Notes under the pieces: generated by a model | Databases searched by the model: none | What the model saw: the letters and a program-made list of their open reading frames with translations, nothing else | Told to the model about the DNA's origin: nothing | Program-made: the position numbers and the translations under genes | Assembly (NCBI GenBank): GCA_018645535.1 | Contig: JABGWN010000123.1 | Span: forward strand, 1 to 24,927 | Length of the DNA: 24,927 nucleotides | Origin: Methanobacteriota archaeon | Lineage (GTDB): Archaea; Thermoplasmatota; Poseidoniia; Poseidoniales; Poseidoniaceae | Direction of reading: 5' to 3' | In this document: piece by piece, positions 16,601-23,188 of the stretch | Position numbering within the stretch: position 1 is the first letter of the stretch | Layout of the letters: each line of letters starts with the position of its first letter

Positions 16601-18554
16601 CACCGATCTCACGTTTTCTGATGCAACAATGATACAACCACTCCTCGGACCACATGATGGTCTAGTGGATGTACTTGCATGGGTAAATCAAGCCCAAACA
16701 TCTCTCCATTTGCATCTGTATCAACTTCAATCGATGGATCTTACACAAGCTCTTATCGATGCGCACGATAGAGGTGTTACCGTCGTAGTTGTTCTAAATG
16801 AAGTAGAACAATGGTGGAATACGAACGATCGGGAAACTCAAGCATCGTATGCGTATGAACTCAAACAAGCAGGAATAGACGTATCATGGTTTGGTGGAAG
16901 TGGCGATGACCCGTACCTCTATCTGCACGCTAAGGTTGCAGTCCAAGATGAATCATCTGTATGGATAGGTTCTGGAAATTGGAAGGACGCATCACTCCCA
17001 CCTCCTGGTCAACGTGGCAACAGAGATTGGAGCATGATTGTCCACAGTCAAGAACTGGCTCAGACTGTCTTGGAGCATATGGCATTTGATGAAGATTCAA
17101 TGTATGTTTCATCTGTATCATCCACCCCACCAACCAACAGTTACTCAATGCCTGATGTACGAACAATCGTCGGAGATTCTGCACCCACATTCACAGGTAC
17201 CTACTCTGGTACTCTCTTGACCTGTCCTGATGATTGTGTTGAAGGTTTAACCAACATGATCGAGGATGCTGATGAAGAAATTTTGCTTTCCTTACAATAT
17301 CTCGACCTAGATTGGCAATGGGGATGGGGAGAGAATCCAGTTGTGAGTGCACTTGAGGATGCTGCGCAGCGTGATGTTTCAATTCGTCTCATCATCAATG
17401 GAGCATATCTCGATGAAGATATTCAAGACATCGTTGACAGAATGAACAACGATTGGAATCAAACCAATGGCTGGGATGTCTCTGCAATCATCATGAGTGA
17501 AGATGACGATGTTTCCAAGCTCCATAACAAAGGAGCAATTGTAGACGGCACATCTGTCCTCATCTCGAGCATCAACTGGGGCGATTCTGCAATGGTTCGT
17601 AACAGAGAGATGGGATTAATCGTCGATTCAGTTGAAATCGCAACACCATACATCACCTCATGGTATGCCGACTGGAACCGTCTTGACAATGTCACAGATA
17701 CCGACAACGATGGTATGCCTGACATTTGGGAAGTTGGTAATGGCCTGAACAGAACCATAGCCATGTTTGGAACAACTCTTGAAGGTGACATGGACGTTGA
17801 TGGTGACACACTCTCGAACTATGACGAATACCTTTTGGGAGGAAACCCACTCTCCACAGATACTGATGGAGATTGTATTTTAGATCAGATTGAAGTCGCT
17901 TGGGCTCAAACCACAGCATTAGATCCTGGAGTTGATGATGTATCACCATATGATGCCATCAACATGGCAGATGCAGATGGCGATGGAATCAACGAAGCAG
18001 ACGCTTTGGGTTGCGACCTAGGCGGCATCACACCAGAGCCGACTGGCAACGAAACGAACAACACTGTAAACGAATCACTCGATGACGATGGTGATGGAAT
18101 CATCAATGTTGATGACGACTGCCCAGATACGTTGCCAGAGGCATCGACGGACATCTCTGGTTGTTCTCTCGCTCAACTCAATCAAAACGCAGGGGGTTCA
18201 AGTGGAGAAGCTAGCAAAGGTATGGGTGAAACGTTCATGCTTCTGCTGATGCTTGGTGGAGCATTGTTACTCATCGGTGCAGCAAATGGGATTATTAAAA
18301 ATCGAAAAAATAAATCTGAAGTCAAGGATTGGATCGAAGAAGAAGAATTGAATGCAGTTGTTGGCTCAAATGCAGGATGGGAACAACCCGTTCTAGACGG
18401 ACAAGCAACGGATACACAGAGTGGACTATCGACCCAAGACCTCGGACGTTTCCCAGGTTGGGATGAATCCATGGTAGAGAAGTATTTGGACATGGGATGG
18501 AGTCTTGACCAGTTAGATGAATACTATCAACAACAGATGTCTGAACAGTCTTGA
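13662..18554 (+). CDS. Giant surface protein: six lamin-tail domains, PLD-type nuclease/phosphodiesterase, Ca-binding repeats
   Basis: From ATG 13662 the protein is 1630 aa. Order: signal peptide (MRGQSYFLLALLLLV, about residues 1-28); six lamin-tail (LTD) domains starting near 36, 193, 343, 487, 655 and 805, most with the signature PGGEWIE[LI]HN.G; two phospholipase-D halves (about 990-1140 and 1190-1330) with HKD motifs HAKVAVQD (about 1089-1096) and HNKGAIVD (about 1288-1295); acidic thrombospondin type-3-like Ca-binding repeats (about 1345-1490); a transmembrane helix (about 1523-1545); and a cytoplasmic Trp/Tyr-rich tail. Both catalytic His/Lys pairs are intact, so it should be an active phosphodiesterase outside the cell. 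LTD domains occur in many secreted nucleases, so DNA is the favoured substrate; phospholipid is the alternative. The in-frame ATG at 13623 would add 13 residues and spoil the signal peptide. Confidence 0.9.
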   Translation: MRGQSYFLLALLLLVPLTPLVEPVESTSARSQPCSGAICINEALPNPNGADDGMYPGGEWLEISNSGTTSVDVRNWYFSNKAAKTLTFDVNSIVGYDINNASTYTIAPGEYMVIARNGYSNFYVANSNDFMTLYDGSGNWIDEATWNSSSSGVSLEQDPSDPYADWIATSNPTPGSSNSGSGSAGPTYFPSDLQINEIMADSWPSRDNASWPGGEWIELHNNGTSTINMSGWWLQDQAGNMIAIDSSHLIGATSDYATQLIYPGEIRTVAVNATSSSGVLNNGQETVRLYLPNGSIGDEVSWNNNEPGFSLEENPLGGMWVISTYPSPNSSNIQTLDSITASGTVGFNEIMPVSNEDGNASPLGEWIELLNTGTTAIDLNGWSIIDGMGNQTFLDPGTITVNSSQGSTTINSGERRIVEFTADTRLWDNYNHLILLDASSNVVDMAWYATNYGPNISLLRSINYNDAWSPSLYPTPGQPEPIPAATTGDVRITELLPDAVGLDSESYPGGEWIEIHNFGASDVDVAGWRLSAANRNLMLHQYNMPMKSTTILTPGETTLIALNGTSQFYLKHTTPDQINLIDGNGAIAHTAQWTSTLEGGSLINNTETHAGAGQSGANAPTTSTTWGMDDWINSAWATPGTANPVWPEYTDSESLVITEIASSCDDSEFSPSADWIELHNTGTEDLNISRWMVSVDYTSNPLMGRQFIDSTMLWSHAENNTTIEAGQRIVVELTYDIFGGSLEDTGVLEILNPDGELVTSASPPSEYLASNCVTYGYNETNSEWVEFAWPTPGTAEPDATMIASQDSIKFTSVMWDGISSISTELEFFEITNYGEESATLNGWQIRRIAADDTEYTAVITNLQIEAGSSVKLTNDVSGLGLYEDGTIIDMNTAMSSPIYLLDTGMALQLIHPTGLVADTIVYGNGPVDAVGWSGVALSEPVNGIDNLILYRGDGCGSITDTNQSVDWHQRWGRLGASDFCTDLTFSDATMIQPLLGPHDGLVDVLAWVNQAQTSLHLHLYQLQSMDLTQALIDAHDRGVTVVVVLNEVEQWWNTNDRETQASYAYELKQAGIDVSWFGGSGDDPYLYLHAKVAVQDESSVWIGSGNWKDASLPPPGQRGNRDWSMIVHSQELAQTVLEHMAFDEDSMYVSSVSSTPPTNSYSMPDVRTIVGDSAPTFTGTYSGTLLTCPDDCVEGLTNMIEDADEEILLSLQYLDLDWQWGWGENPVVSALEDAAQRDVSIRLIINGAYLDEDIQDIVDRMNNDWNQTNGWDVSAIIMSEDDDVSKLHNKGAIVDGTSVLISSINWGDSAMVRNREMGLIVDSVEIATPYITSWYADWNRLDNVTDTDNDGMPDIWEVGNGLNRTIAMFGTTLEGDMDVDGDTLSNYDEYLLGGNPLSTDTDGDCILDQIEVAWAQTTALDPGVDDVSPYDAINMADADGDGINEADALGCDLGGITPEPTGNETNNTVNESLDDDGDGIINVDDDCPDTLPEASTDISGCSLAQLNQNAGGSSGEASKGMGETFMLLLMLGGALLLIGAANGIIKNRKNKSEVKDWIEEEELNAVVGSNAGWEQPVLDGQATDTQSGLSTQDLGRFPGWDESMVEKYLDMGWSLDQLDEYYQQQMSEQS

Positions 18555-18588
18555 GACGCGTAACCTTGACAAAGGACCGTACTCTGGT

Positions 18589-19332
18589 ATGGACATGGCT
18601 TACAATTCGAGTAACCCCGTATTCCAACCAAAATTTTGGAATACCATCTCTGGAAACAACCGAATGACATTTGAAGGAACATTACAGAAAATTGGAATTC
18701 TGTTTGGATTGATGACCATATCTGCCCTTGGTACTGTCGTCGTTGGGTTTATGTTCCCAGCCATCCTTTTCCCTATGATGCTTTTTGGTATGTTCGGTAC
18801 AATTGGAATCGCTGTGTACCTGATGTTCTCACGCCCATCAAATCCTCAAACACCTGTCATGATCTATGCATTCATGGAAGGATTCTTCATTGGCCCTCTC
18901 ACTTTGGTCTTTGAATTGATGTATCCTGGAATTGCTATTCAAGCAGGCTTAGCAACTCTTGGAGTTATTGGAGCTATGTTGACAATTTACTCATTGCGAA
19001 TCATACGTCCAACTCCTACATTCAACAAAATCGTATTTTCGCTTACAGGGTCAATTATGTTCATTTATCTCATCAGTATTATGTTCATGTTCATCCCAGG
19101 AGTTTCCATCCCATTTCTCCATAGCAGTGGGCCAATCGGTATAGGAATTAGTCTGTTCATTATTGTCGTAGCATCCCTCATGCTCATCTCTAACTTTGGA
19201 ATGATTGAGGCTGGTGTACGAATGGGTGCTCCTAAACAACAAGAATGGTGGGGTGCTTACGGAATCCTCGTAACAGTCCTTTGGTTGTACTTCGAGATGC
19301 TCCGATTGCTTTCTAAACTTCGAGACAACTAG
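18589..19332 (+). CDS. Bax inhibitor-1-like (YccA/YetJ-type) membrane protein
   Basis: The product, about 247 aa, begins MDMAYNSSNPVFQPKFW, and the sequence NPVF...MTFEGTLQKIGIL followed by seven hydrophobic segments matches the bacterial and archaeal Bax-inhibitor-1-like family. Members form pH-sensitive Ca2+ leak channels or modulate membrane proteases; the function here is unknown. The family motif EGFFIGPLT...PGIAIQA is present, and a polar GMIEAGVRMGAPKQQEWW loop precedes the last helix. A longer in-frame start at 18517 overlaps the previous gene and adds sequence unlike the family, so ATG 18589 (or ATG 18595) is preferred. It follows the PLD gene by 34 bp and precedes the oxygenase gene by 11 bp in the operon. 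Confidence 0.85.
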   Translation: MDMAYNSSNPVFQPKFWNTISGNNRMTFEGTLQKIGILFGLMTISALGTVVVGFMFPAILFPMMLFGMFGTIGIAVYLMFSRPSNPQTPVMIYAFMEGFFIGPLTLVFELMYPGIAIQAGLATLGVIGAMLTIYSLRIIRPTPTFNKIVFSLTGSIMFIYLISIMFMFIPGVSIPFLHSSGPIGIGISLFIIVVASLMLISNFGMIEAGVRMGAPKQQEWWGAYGILVTVLWLYFEMLRLLSKLRDN

Positions 19333-19338
19333 GAGTGA
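19331..19338 (+). promoter_or_regulatory. Ribosome-binding site AGGAGTGA for a TTG start
   Basis: AGGAGTGA overlaps the stop codon of the upstream gene (TAG 19330-19332) and ends 5 nt before TTG 19344. It sits on top of the GTG at 19335, so that GTG cannot be the real start. Confidence 0.6.
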
Positions 19339-19343
19339 ACCCT

Positions 19344-20297
19344 TTGTCAAGACCACTGCCTGTTGCAGATTTACAAGATTTCCTCTCAGGCGATGAAAAA
19401 CGACGTATGGCCTTCATCAAAGCGGTTGGAGAATCGCTCACAGACATTGGTTTCTTTGCTTTAGTCAACCATGGTATTGATCTTGATCTTATCGAAGAGA
19501 CCTACCGACAAGCAGAGTATTTCTTCGACCTCGATGAAGAGACCAAGCAGTCCTATCTTCGTCCAGAAATCTCACATCAGAGGGGATATACTGCTTTTGG
19601 AATCGAACACGCCAAAAACAACCCTGCCCCTGATCTAAAGGAATTCTGGCAAACGGGAAGAGGTAACCAAGGGAGTGAAACTGACTTGACATATCCTGCG
19701 AACATTTGGCCAAGTAAGCATTTACCGGATTTTGAAGGGAATGTTGATGCTCTTTACAACAAAATGGAAGCGATTTCAACAATGCTTCTCAAAGCATGCA
19801 GCACCTATCTTGGCCATGAAGAAACGTGGTTACCTGAAATGGCAACGGATGGGAACACCATCATGAGAATCATCCACTATCCACCTCTTGATGAGTCAAC
19901 ACCTGAAGGTGCTGTACGTTCTGCAGCTCATGAAGACATCAACCTGATTACGTTGCTAATGACTGCAACCGCTGCAGGATTGCAAGTCATGGATCATGAT
20001 GGGACATGGATTGATGTTGAGGGAAACCATGAGCAAATTATCGTAGATTCAGGAGATATGATTCAGAATTTAACAAATGGTTTATTCAAATCGACAACGC
20101 ACCGTGTCGTCAACCCAGGCGACCCTACACAACGACGCTTTTCTATGCCGATGTTCGTCCATCCAAGAAACGAAATCGATCTAACCCCGCGTGAAGAATT
20201 TGTGGAGCGAACAGGAGGCAAAGTCTCCTATCAATCCATCAAAGCAGGAGAATACCTGCATCAGCGACTTGTCGAAATTGGCTTAGCATCGAAATGA
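19344..20297 (+). CDS. 2-oxoglutarate/Fe(II) oxygenase, isopenicillin N synthase family
   Basis: The 317-aa protein has the N-terminal DIOX_N region (RPLPVADL, then IGFFALVNHGID) and the C-terminal double-stranded beta-helix core. Iron ligands are visible as H196-x-D198 (AAHEDINLITLL) and H253 (STTHRVVNP). The 2-oxoglutarate-binding R-x-S is R265-F-S267 (RRFSMPMF). Length and motif order fit the family, which hydroxylates or cyclises many small molecules and includes thymine-7-hydroxylase. The substrate cannot be read from sequence alone. The start is placed at TTG 19344 because AGGAGTGA lies at proper distance; a GTG at 19335 overlaps that site. It is followed after 9 bp by thymidine phosphorylase, so thymine or a nucleoside product is a reasonable candidate substrate (inference). 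Confidence 0.92.
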   Translation: MSRPLPVADLQDFLSGDEKRRMAFIKAVGESLTDIGFFALVNHGIDLDLIEETYRQAEYFFDLDEETKQSYLRPEISHQRGYTAFGIEHAKNNPAPDLKEFWQTGRGNQGSETDLTYPANIWPSKHLPDFEGNVDALYNKMEAISTMLLKACSTYLGHEETWLPEMATDGNTIMRIIHYPPLDESTPEGAVRSAAHEDINLITLLMTATAAGLQVMDHDGTWIDVEGNHEQIIVDSGDMIQNLTNGLFKSTTHRVVNPGDPTQRRFSMPMFVHPRNEIDLTPREEFVERTGGKVSYQSIKAGEYLHQRLVEIGLASK

Positions 20298-20306
20298 GTT
20301 GAGGCC

Positions 20307-21572
20307 ATGCATATCCCCATCTTACTTGCAAAGAAAAGAGATGGAGAGGTTCTATCCAAGGAAGAAATCGGTTGGTTTATTGAACATCTTTCAGAGATTC
20401 CAAACGAACAAATTGGAGCATTTTTGATGGCTTGTCAAATCAATGGACTCAATTCAGAAGAAACGTTTCACTTGACAACATCGATGCTCGAAAGTGGTGA
20501 AGCACTCCCACTTAATCCAGCAGCTGTGGACAAACATTCTACTGGAGGGGTTGGGGATAAAATGAGTCTTATTCTTGCACCAGCACTTCGAGCCTGCGGA
20601 GCTACGGTGCCAATGCTAGCAGGAAGAGGCCTAGCGCATACTGGTGGAACCATCGATAAATTAGAATCAATACCTGGTTTTGATACAGGCCTGAGTATAG
20701 ATGTAATGAAACAGAACCCTTGCTTTATCTCTAGGCAAACGAACGAAATTGCTCCTGCAGATTCAATTCTTTATGCCATTCGTGATGTGACTGCTACTGT
20801 ACCATGCATCGGATTAATCACAGCCTCTATTCTATCAAAGAAAGCGGCTGAAGGGATACATTCCCTTGTATTGGATGTCAAATACGGTAGGGCTGCATTC
20901 ATGCAGCATTCAGAAAGGGCACGTGAATTAGCTGTATCAATGGTTCAAGTCGGAACTCAACTAGGAATTAATGTCACAGCACAACTAACTCAAATGGACC
21001 ATCCACTTGGTAATTGGCTAGGAAATAGTCATGAAATCTATGAATCGATTCAATGCTTGAAGGGAATGGGGCCAAAAGACACAATGGAATTGGTCTATGC
21101 TCAAGGAAAAGCACTTGCATTTGATCTTGAAGAAGTCATTACTGATGGTACTGCATTAGCGGAATTCAGAAAGATGCTCATTCGACAAGGTGTTGAAACT
21201 GAGGTTGCAGATAATCTCCTGCGAGATCCTTGGAGCGTTCTTCCCAAAGGACCACAACAATACGTCTTGAATGCTGAACAAGATGGGAACATCGCTGACA
21301 TCGATGCGCTCCTTCTCGGCCAAGTCCTCTGTGAAGCAGGCGCTGGCCGTTCTCAACAAGGTCAAGAAATCGACCATGGAATTGGAATCCAATTGCACAA
21401 AAAAGTCTCAGATTATGTCGAAAAAGATGAACCCATAATGACTCTTGATGCAGATTATGGCTTCGACGTTCATCTTTTACAACGCCTGAAGGATGCAATT
21501 AAGATCAGTGAATACCAAGTCAAAGACGGTTCTCGAATCCTTGAAACCATCACAATTGAGAACTGTTCTTAG
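20307..21572 (+). CDS. deoA: Thymidine (pyrimidine-nucleoside) phosphorylase
   Basis: The 421-aa protein is a canonical thymidine/pyrimidine-nucleoside phosphorylase, which splits thymidine or deoxyuridine with phosphate to the base and deoxyribose-1-phosphate. The family signature is clear: DKHSTGGVGDK (K76, H77, S78, T79), AGRGLAHTGGTIDKLESIPG, R159 in YAIRDVTATV, and S174 to K178 in ITASILSKK, equivalent to the substrate-binding residues of E. coli thymidine phosphorylase. The C-terminal domain has AGAGR and EIDHGIGIQLHKKV. It is not the archaeal AMP phosphorylase, which is about 500 aa with an extra N-terminal domain and lacks KHSTGG. GAGG 2 nt before the ATG is a plausible ribosome-binding site. 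It is the last gene of the operon. Confidence 0.95.
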   Translation: MHIPILLAKKRDGEVLSKEEIGWFIEHLSEIPNEQIGAFLMACQINGLNSEETFHLTTSMLESGEALPLNPAAVDKHSTGGVGDKMSLILAPALRACGATVPMLAGRGLAHTGGTIDKLESIPGFDTGLSIDVMKQNPCFISRQTNEIAPADSILYAIRDVTATVPCIGLITASILSKKAAEGIHSLVLDVKYGRAAFMQHSERARELAVSMVQVGTQLGINVTAQLTQMDHPLGNWLGNSHEIYESIQCLKGMGPKDTMELVYAQGKALAFDLEEVITDGTALAEFRKMLIRQGVETEVADNLLRDPWSVLPKGPQQYVLNAEQDGNIADIDALLLGQVLCEAGAGRSQQGQEIDHGIGIQLHKKVSDYVEKDEPIMTLDADYGFDVHLLQRLKDAIKISEYQVKDGSRILETITIENCS

Positions 21573-21593
21573 TTCTTGATTCAATGGAAGCCG

Positions 21594-21600
21594 TCATAAA
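21594..21600 (+). promoter_or_regulatory. TATA-like box for tRNA-Asn
   Basis: TCATAAA is centred about 26 nt upstream of the first base of tRNA-Asn, in the 50-bp gap after the thymidine phosphorylase gene, so the tRNA may have its own promoter. Confidence 0.4.
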
Positions 21601-21622
21601 GGAGATGTTGTTGGGAAAAATC

Positions 21623-21695
21623 GCCGATTTAGCTTAGCTGGTGGAGCGTGGGACTGTTAATCCCAAGGTCGTGGGTTCGAGCCCCACAATCGGCG
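21623..21695 (+). tRNA. tRNA-Asn (anticodon GTT)
   Basis: The 73-nt cloverleaf has acceptor GCCGATT/AATCGGC, D arm GCTTAGCTGGTGGAGC, anticodon stem TGGGA/TCCCA with loop CTGTTAA (anticodon GTT), T arm GTGGG-TTCGAGC-CCCAC, and discriminator G. CCA is not encoded. Its 3' end is only 3 nt from the stop codon of the convergent guaAb gene. Confidence 0.96.
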
Positions 21696-21698
21696 CCT

Positions 21699-22646
21699 CT
21701 ATTCCCACTCGATTGTGCCGGGTGGTTTGTGCGTAATATCGTATACAACGCGATTTACTGCGCCTTTGACTGCATTGGTAATACGTGTGCTAATCTTTTG
21801 CAAGATTGCATGAGGGATTTCAGAATATCTTGCAGACATACCGTCGATACTTTTGACAGCACGTACGACTACCGTTTCACCGTAGGCACGAACATCGCCA
21901 TGAACACCAACGGATCTGACTGGGAGAAGGGCTGCGAAGTATTGCCATGGTAGTTCCATTTCACCGGCTGCTGCTGCTGATTCAAATTCTTCTTCAACAA
22001 TTGCGCATGCCTCTCTTACGACTGCTACACGTTCACGAGTGAGTTCTCCAAGTGTTCGTACAGCAAGCCCTGGACCAGGGAACGGTTGACGCTCTGCAAC
22101 GATGATATCGAGTTCTCTTGCAAGTTCACGGACTTCATCCTTGTACAAGTCACGTAGAGGTTCGACAACTTCTAATGTCATGTCTTCGGGTAATCCTCCA
22201 ACATTGTGATGCGACTTAATCGTATCACGGACACCGCCACCGGATTCAATCCAATCTGGAGCGATGGTTCCTTGAACAAGATATTTCGCACCGCATTTCT
22301 TTTGCTCATCTTCGAAGATTCGAATGAAAAGTTCTCCGATGACCTTACGCTTTTCCTCAGGCTCTGTAACTCCTTTAAGAGCCTCAAAGTACCTGTCAGC
22401 GGCCTTTACTGTGACGAGATTGATTCCTTGCTCAGAAAGCATTCTTTCAATCTCTTCGGTCTCATTCTTTCGCATGAAGCCTGTATCGACGTAGACGCAG
22501 TGAAGGAGATCCCCAACAGCCTTGCTAGCAATAACGGCAGCCACGGTTGAATCAACGCCACCTGAACACGCAATGATTGCGATATCATCGATTGTAGCCT
22601 TCATTTGCTCAATCGATTCTTCGATGAATTCAGGTGCATCGAACAT
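21699..22646 (-). CDS. guaAb: GMP synthase PP-ATPase subunit (subunit B)
   Basis: The 315-aa protein is the ATP-pyrophosphatase and dimerisation half of GMP synthase, which adenylates XMP and aminates it to GMP. The PP-loop is SGGVDS (residues 28-33), followed by VDTGFMRKNE, GTIAPDWIES, the lysine-containing segment SHHNVGGLP, PFPGPGLAVR, and the family C-terminus KPPGTIEWE. There is no glutamine amidotransferase domain, which is the archaeal split arrangement; the partner glutaminase (GuaAa) is not in this window. It starts 1 nt after the purE stop codon, so the two are surely co-transcribed and serve purine synthesis. The stop lies 3 nt from the convergent tRNA-Asn. Confidence 0.96.
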   Translation of the reverse strand: MFDAPEFIEESIEQMKATIDDIAIIACSGGVDSTVAAVIASKAVGDLLHCVYVDTGFMRKNETEEIERMLSEQGINLVTVKAADRYFEALKGVTEPEEKRKVIGELFIRIFEDEQKKCGAKYLVQGTIAPDWIESGGGVRDTIKSHHNVGGLPEDMTLEVVEPLRDLYKDEVRELARELDIIVAERQPFPGPGLAVRTLGELTRERVAVVREACAIVEEEFESAAAAGEMELPWQYFAALLPVRSVGVHGDVRAYGETVVVRAVKSIDGMSARYSEIPHAILQKISTRITNAVKGAVNRVVYDITHKPPGTIEWE

Positions 22647-22647
22647 T

Positions 22648-23127
22648 TCAAACCCCGCCGTTTACTTCACGGTCCATCTTTAGGACACGTTCGATTTGGT
22701 CGAGCTTATCTTGAACTAGTTTCTGAGCCATATCATCATTGATGAGGGCCAACATCTGTACTGCTAGATGTCCAGCATTGTCTCCACGATCAACGCCAAC
22801 AGTAGCTGCTGGTACTCCAGGAGGGAGTTGGACAATTGAGAGGAGAGAATCGAATGGGACCTTTCCTCCGCATGGAACTCCAATCACTGGCTTTGTGGTC
22901 AGAGCCGCAACTGCACCAGGTAATGCAGCCGCAAGACCTGCCATAGCGATGAAGACTTTGCAACCATCTTCTTCTGCTTTGTGAATGATTTCTTCAACAA
23001 ATTTAGGAGAACGATGAGCAGATGCTACACGTAATTGGTAATCTACACCAAAATGGTTGAGTATTTTGGTACACTTTTCAGCAACAGGCATGTCCGATTT
23101 CGAACCGAGTAAGATGGTTACATCCAT
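22648..23127 (-). CDS. purE: PurE, N5-CAIR mutase (AIR carboxylase family)
   Basis: The 159-aa protein acts in de novo purine synthesis, making CAIR. Typical motifs are GSKSDMPVAEKC (about residues 8-19), SAHRSP (36-41), and VFIAMAGLAAALPGAVAALTT followed by PVIGVPCGG and PPGVPAATVGVD. The segment after the AGLAAALPG motif resembles class I (mutase) PurE, which uses N5-CAIR, more than class II AIR carboxylase; no purK is present in this window to settle it. The length is normal for a stand-alone PurE. A TATA-like CTAAAAG lies about 28 nt upstream of the ATG at 23127, and no ribosome-binding site is needed for a leaderless message. guaAb follows 1 nt later. Confidence 0.95.
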   Translation of the reverse strand: MDVTILLGSKSDMPVAEKCTKILNHFGVDYQLRVASAHRSPKFVEEIIHKAEEDGCKVFIAMAGLAAALPGAVAALTTKPVIGVPCGGKVPFDSLLSIVQLPPGVPAATVGVDRGDNAGHLAVQMLALINDDMAQKLVQDKLDQIERVLKMDREVNGGV

Positions 23128-23150
23128 GTATCTTCCCCGTCGCGGATGGT

Positions 23151-23158
23151 TCTTTTAG
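23151..23158 (-). promoter_or_regulatory. TATA-like box for purE-guaAb
   Basis: The minus strand reads ATCTAAAAGAACC, centred about 28 nt upstream of the purE ATG at 23127. The distance fits leaderless transcription of the two-gene purine operon. Confidence 0.5.
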
Positions 23159-23188
23159 ATGACCCTTGGCCATCCTACAAAAATTCCC

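Noticed and set aside
18517..18588. Upstream start of the Bax-inhibitor-1-like gene
   Set aside because: It overlaps the end of the PLD gene and adds 24 residues not typical of the family, whose members begin close to SSNPVF.
20307..21572. AMP phosphorylase
   Set aside because: Too short, lacks the N-terminal domain, and has the thymidine phosphorylase motif KHSTGGVGDK.
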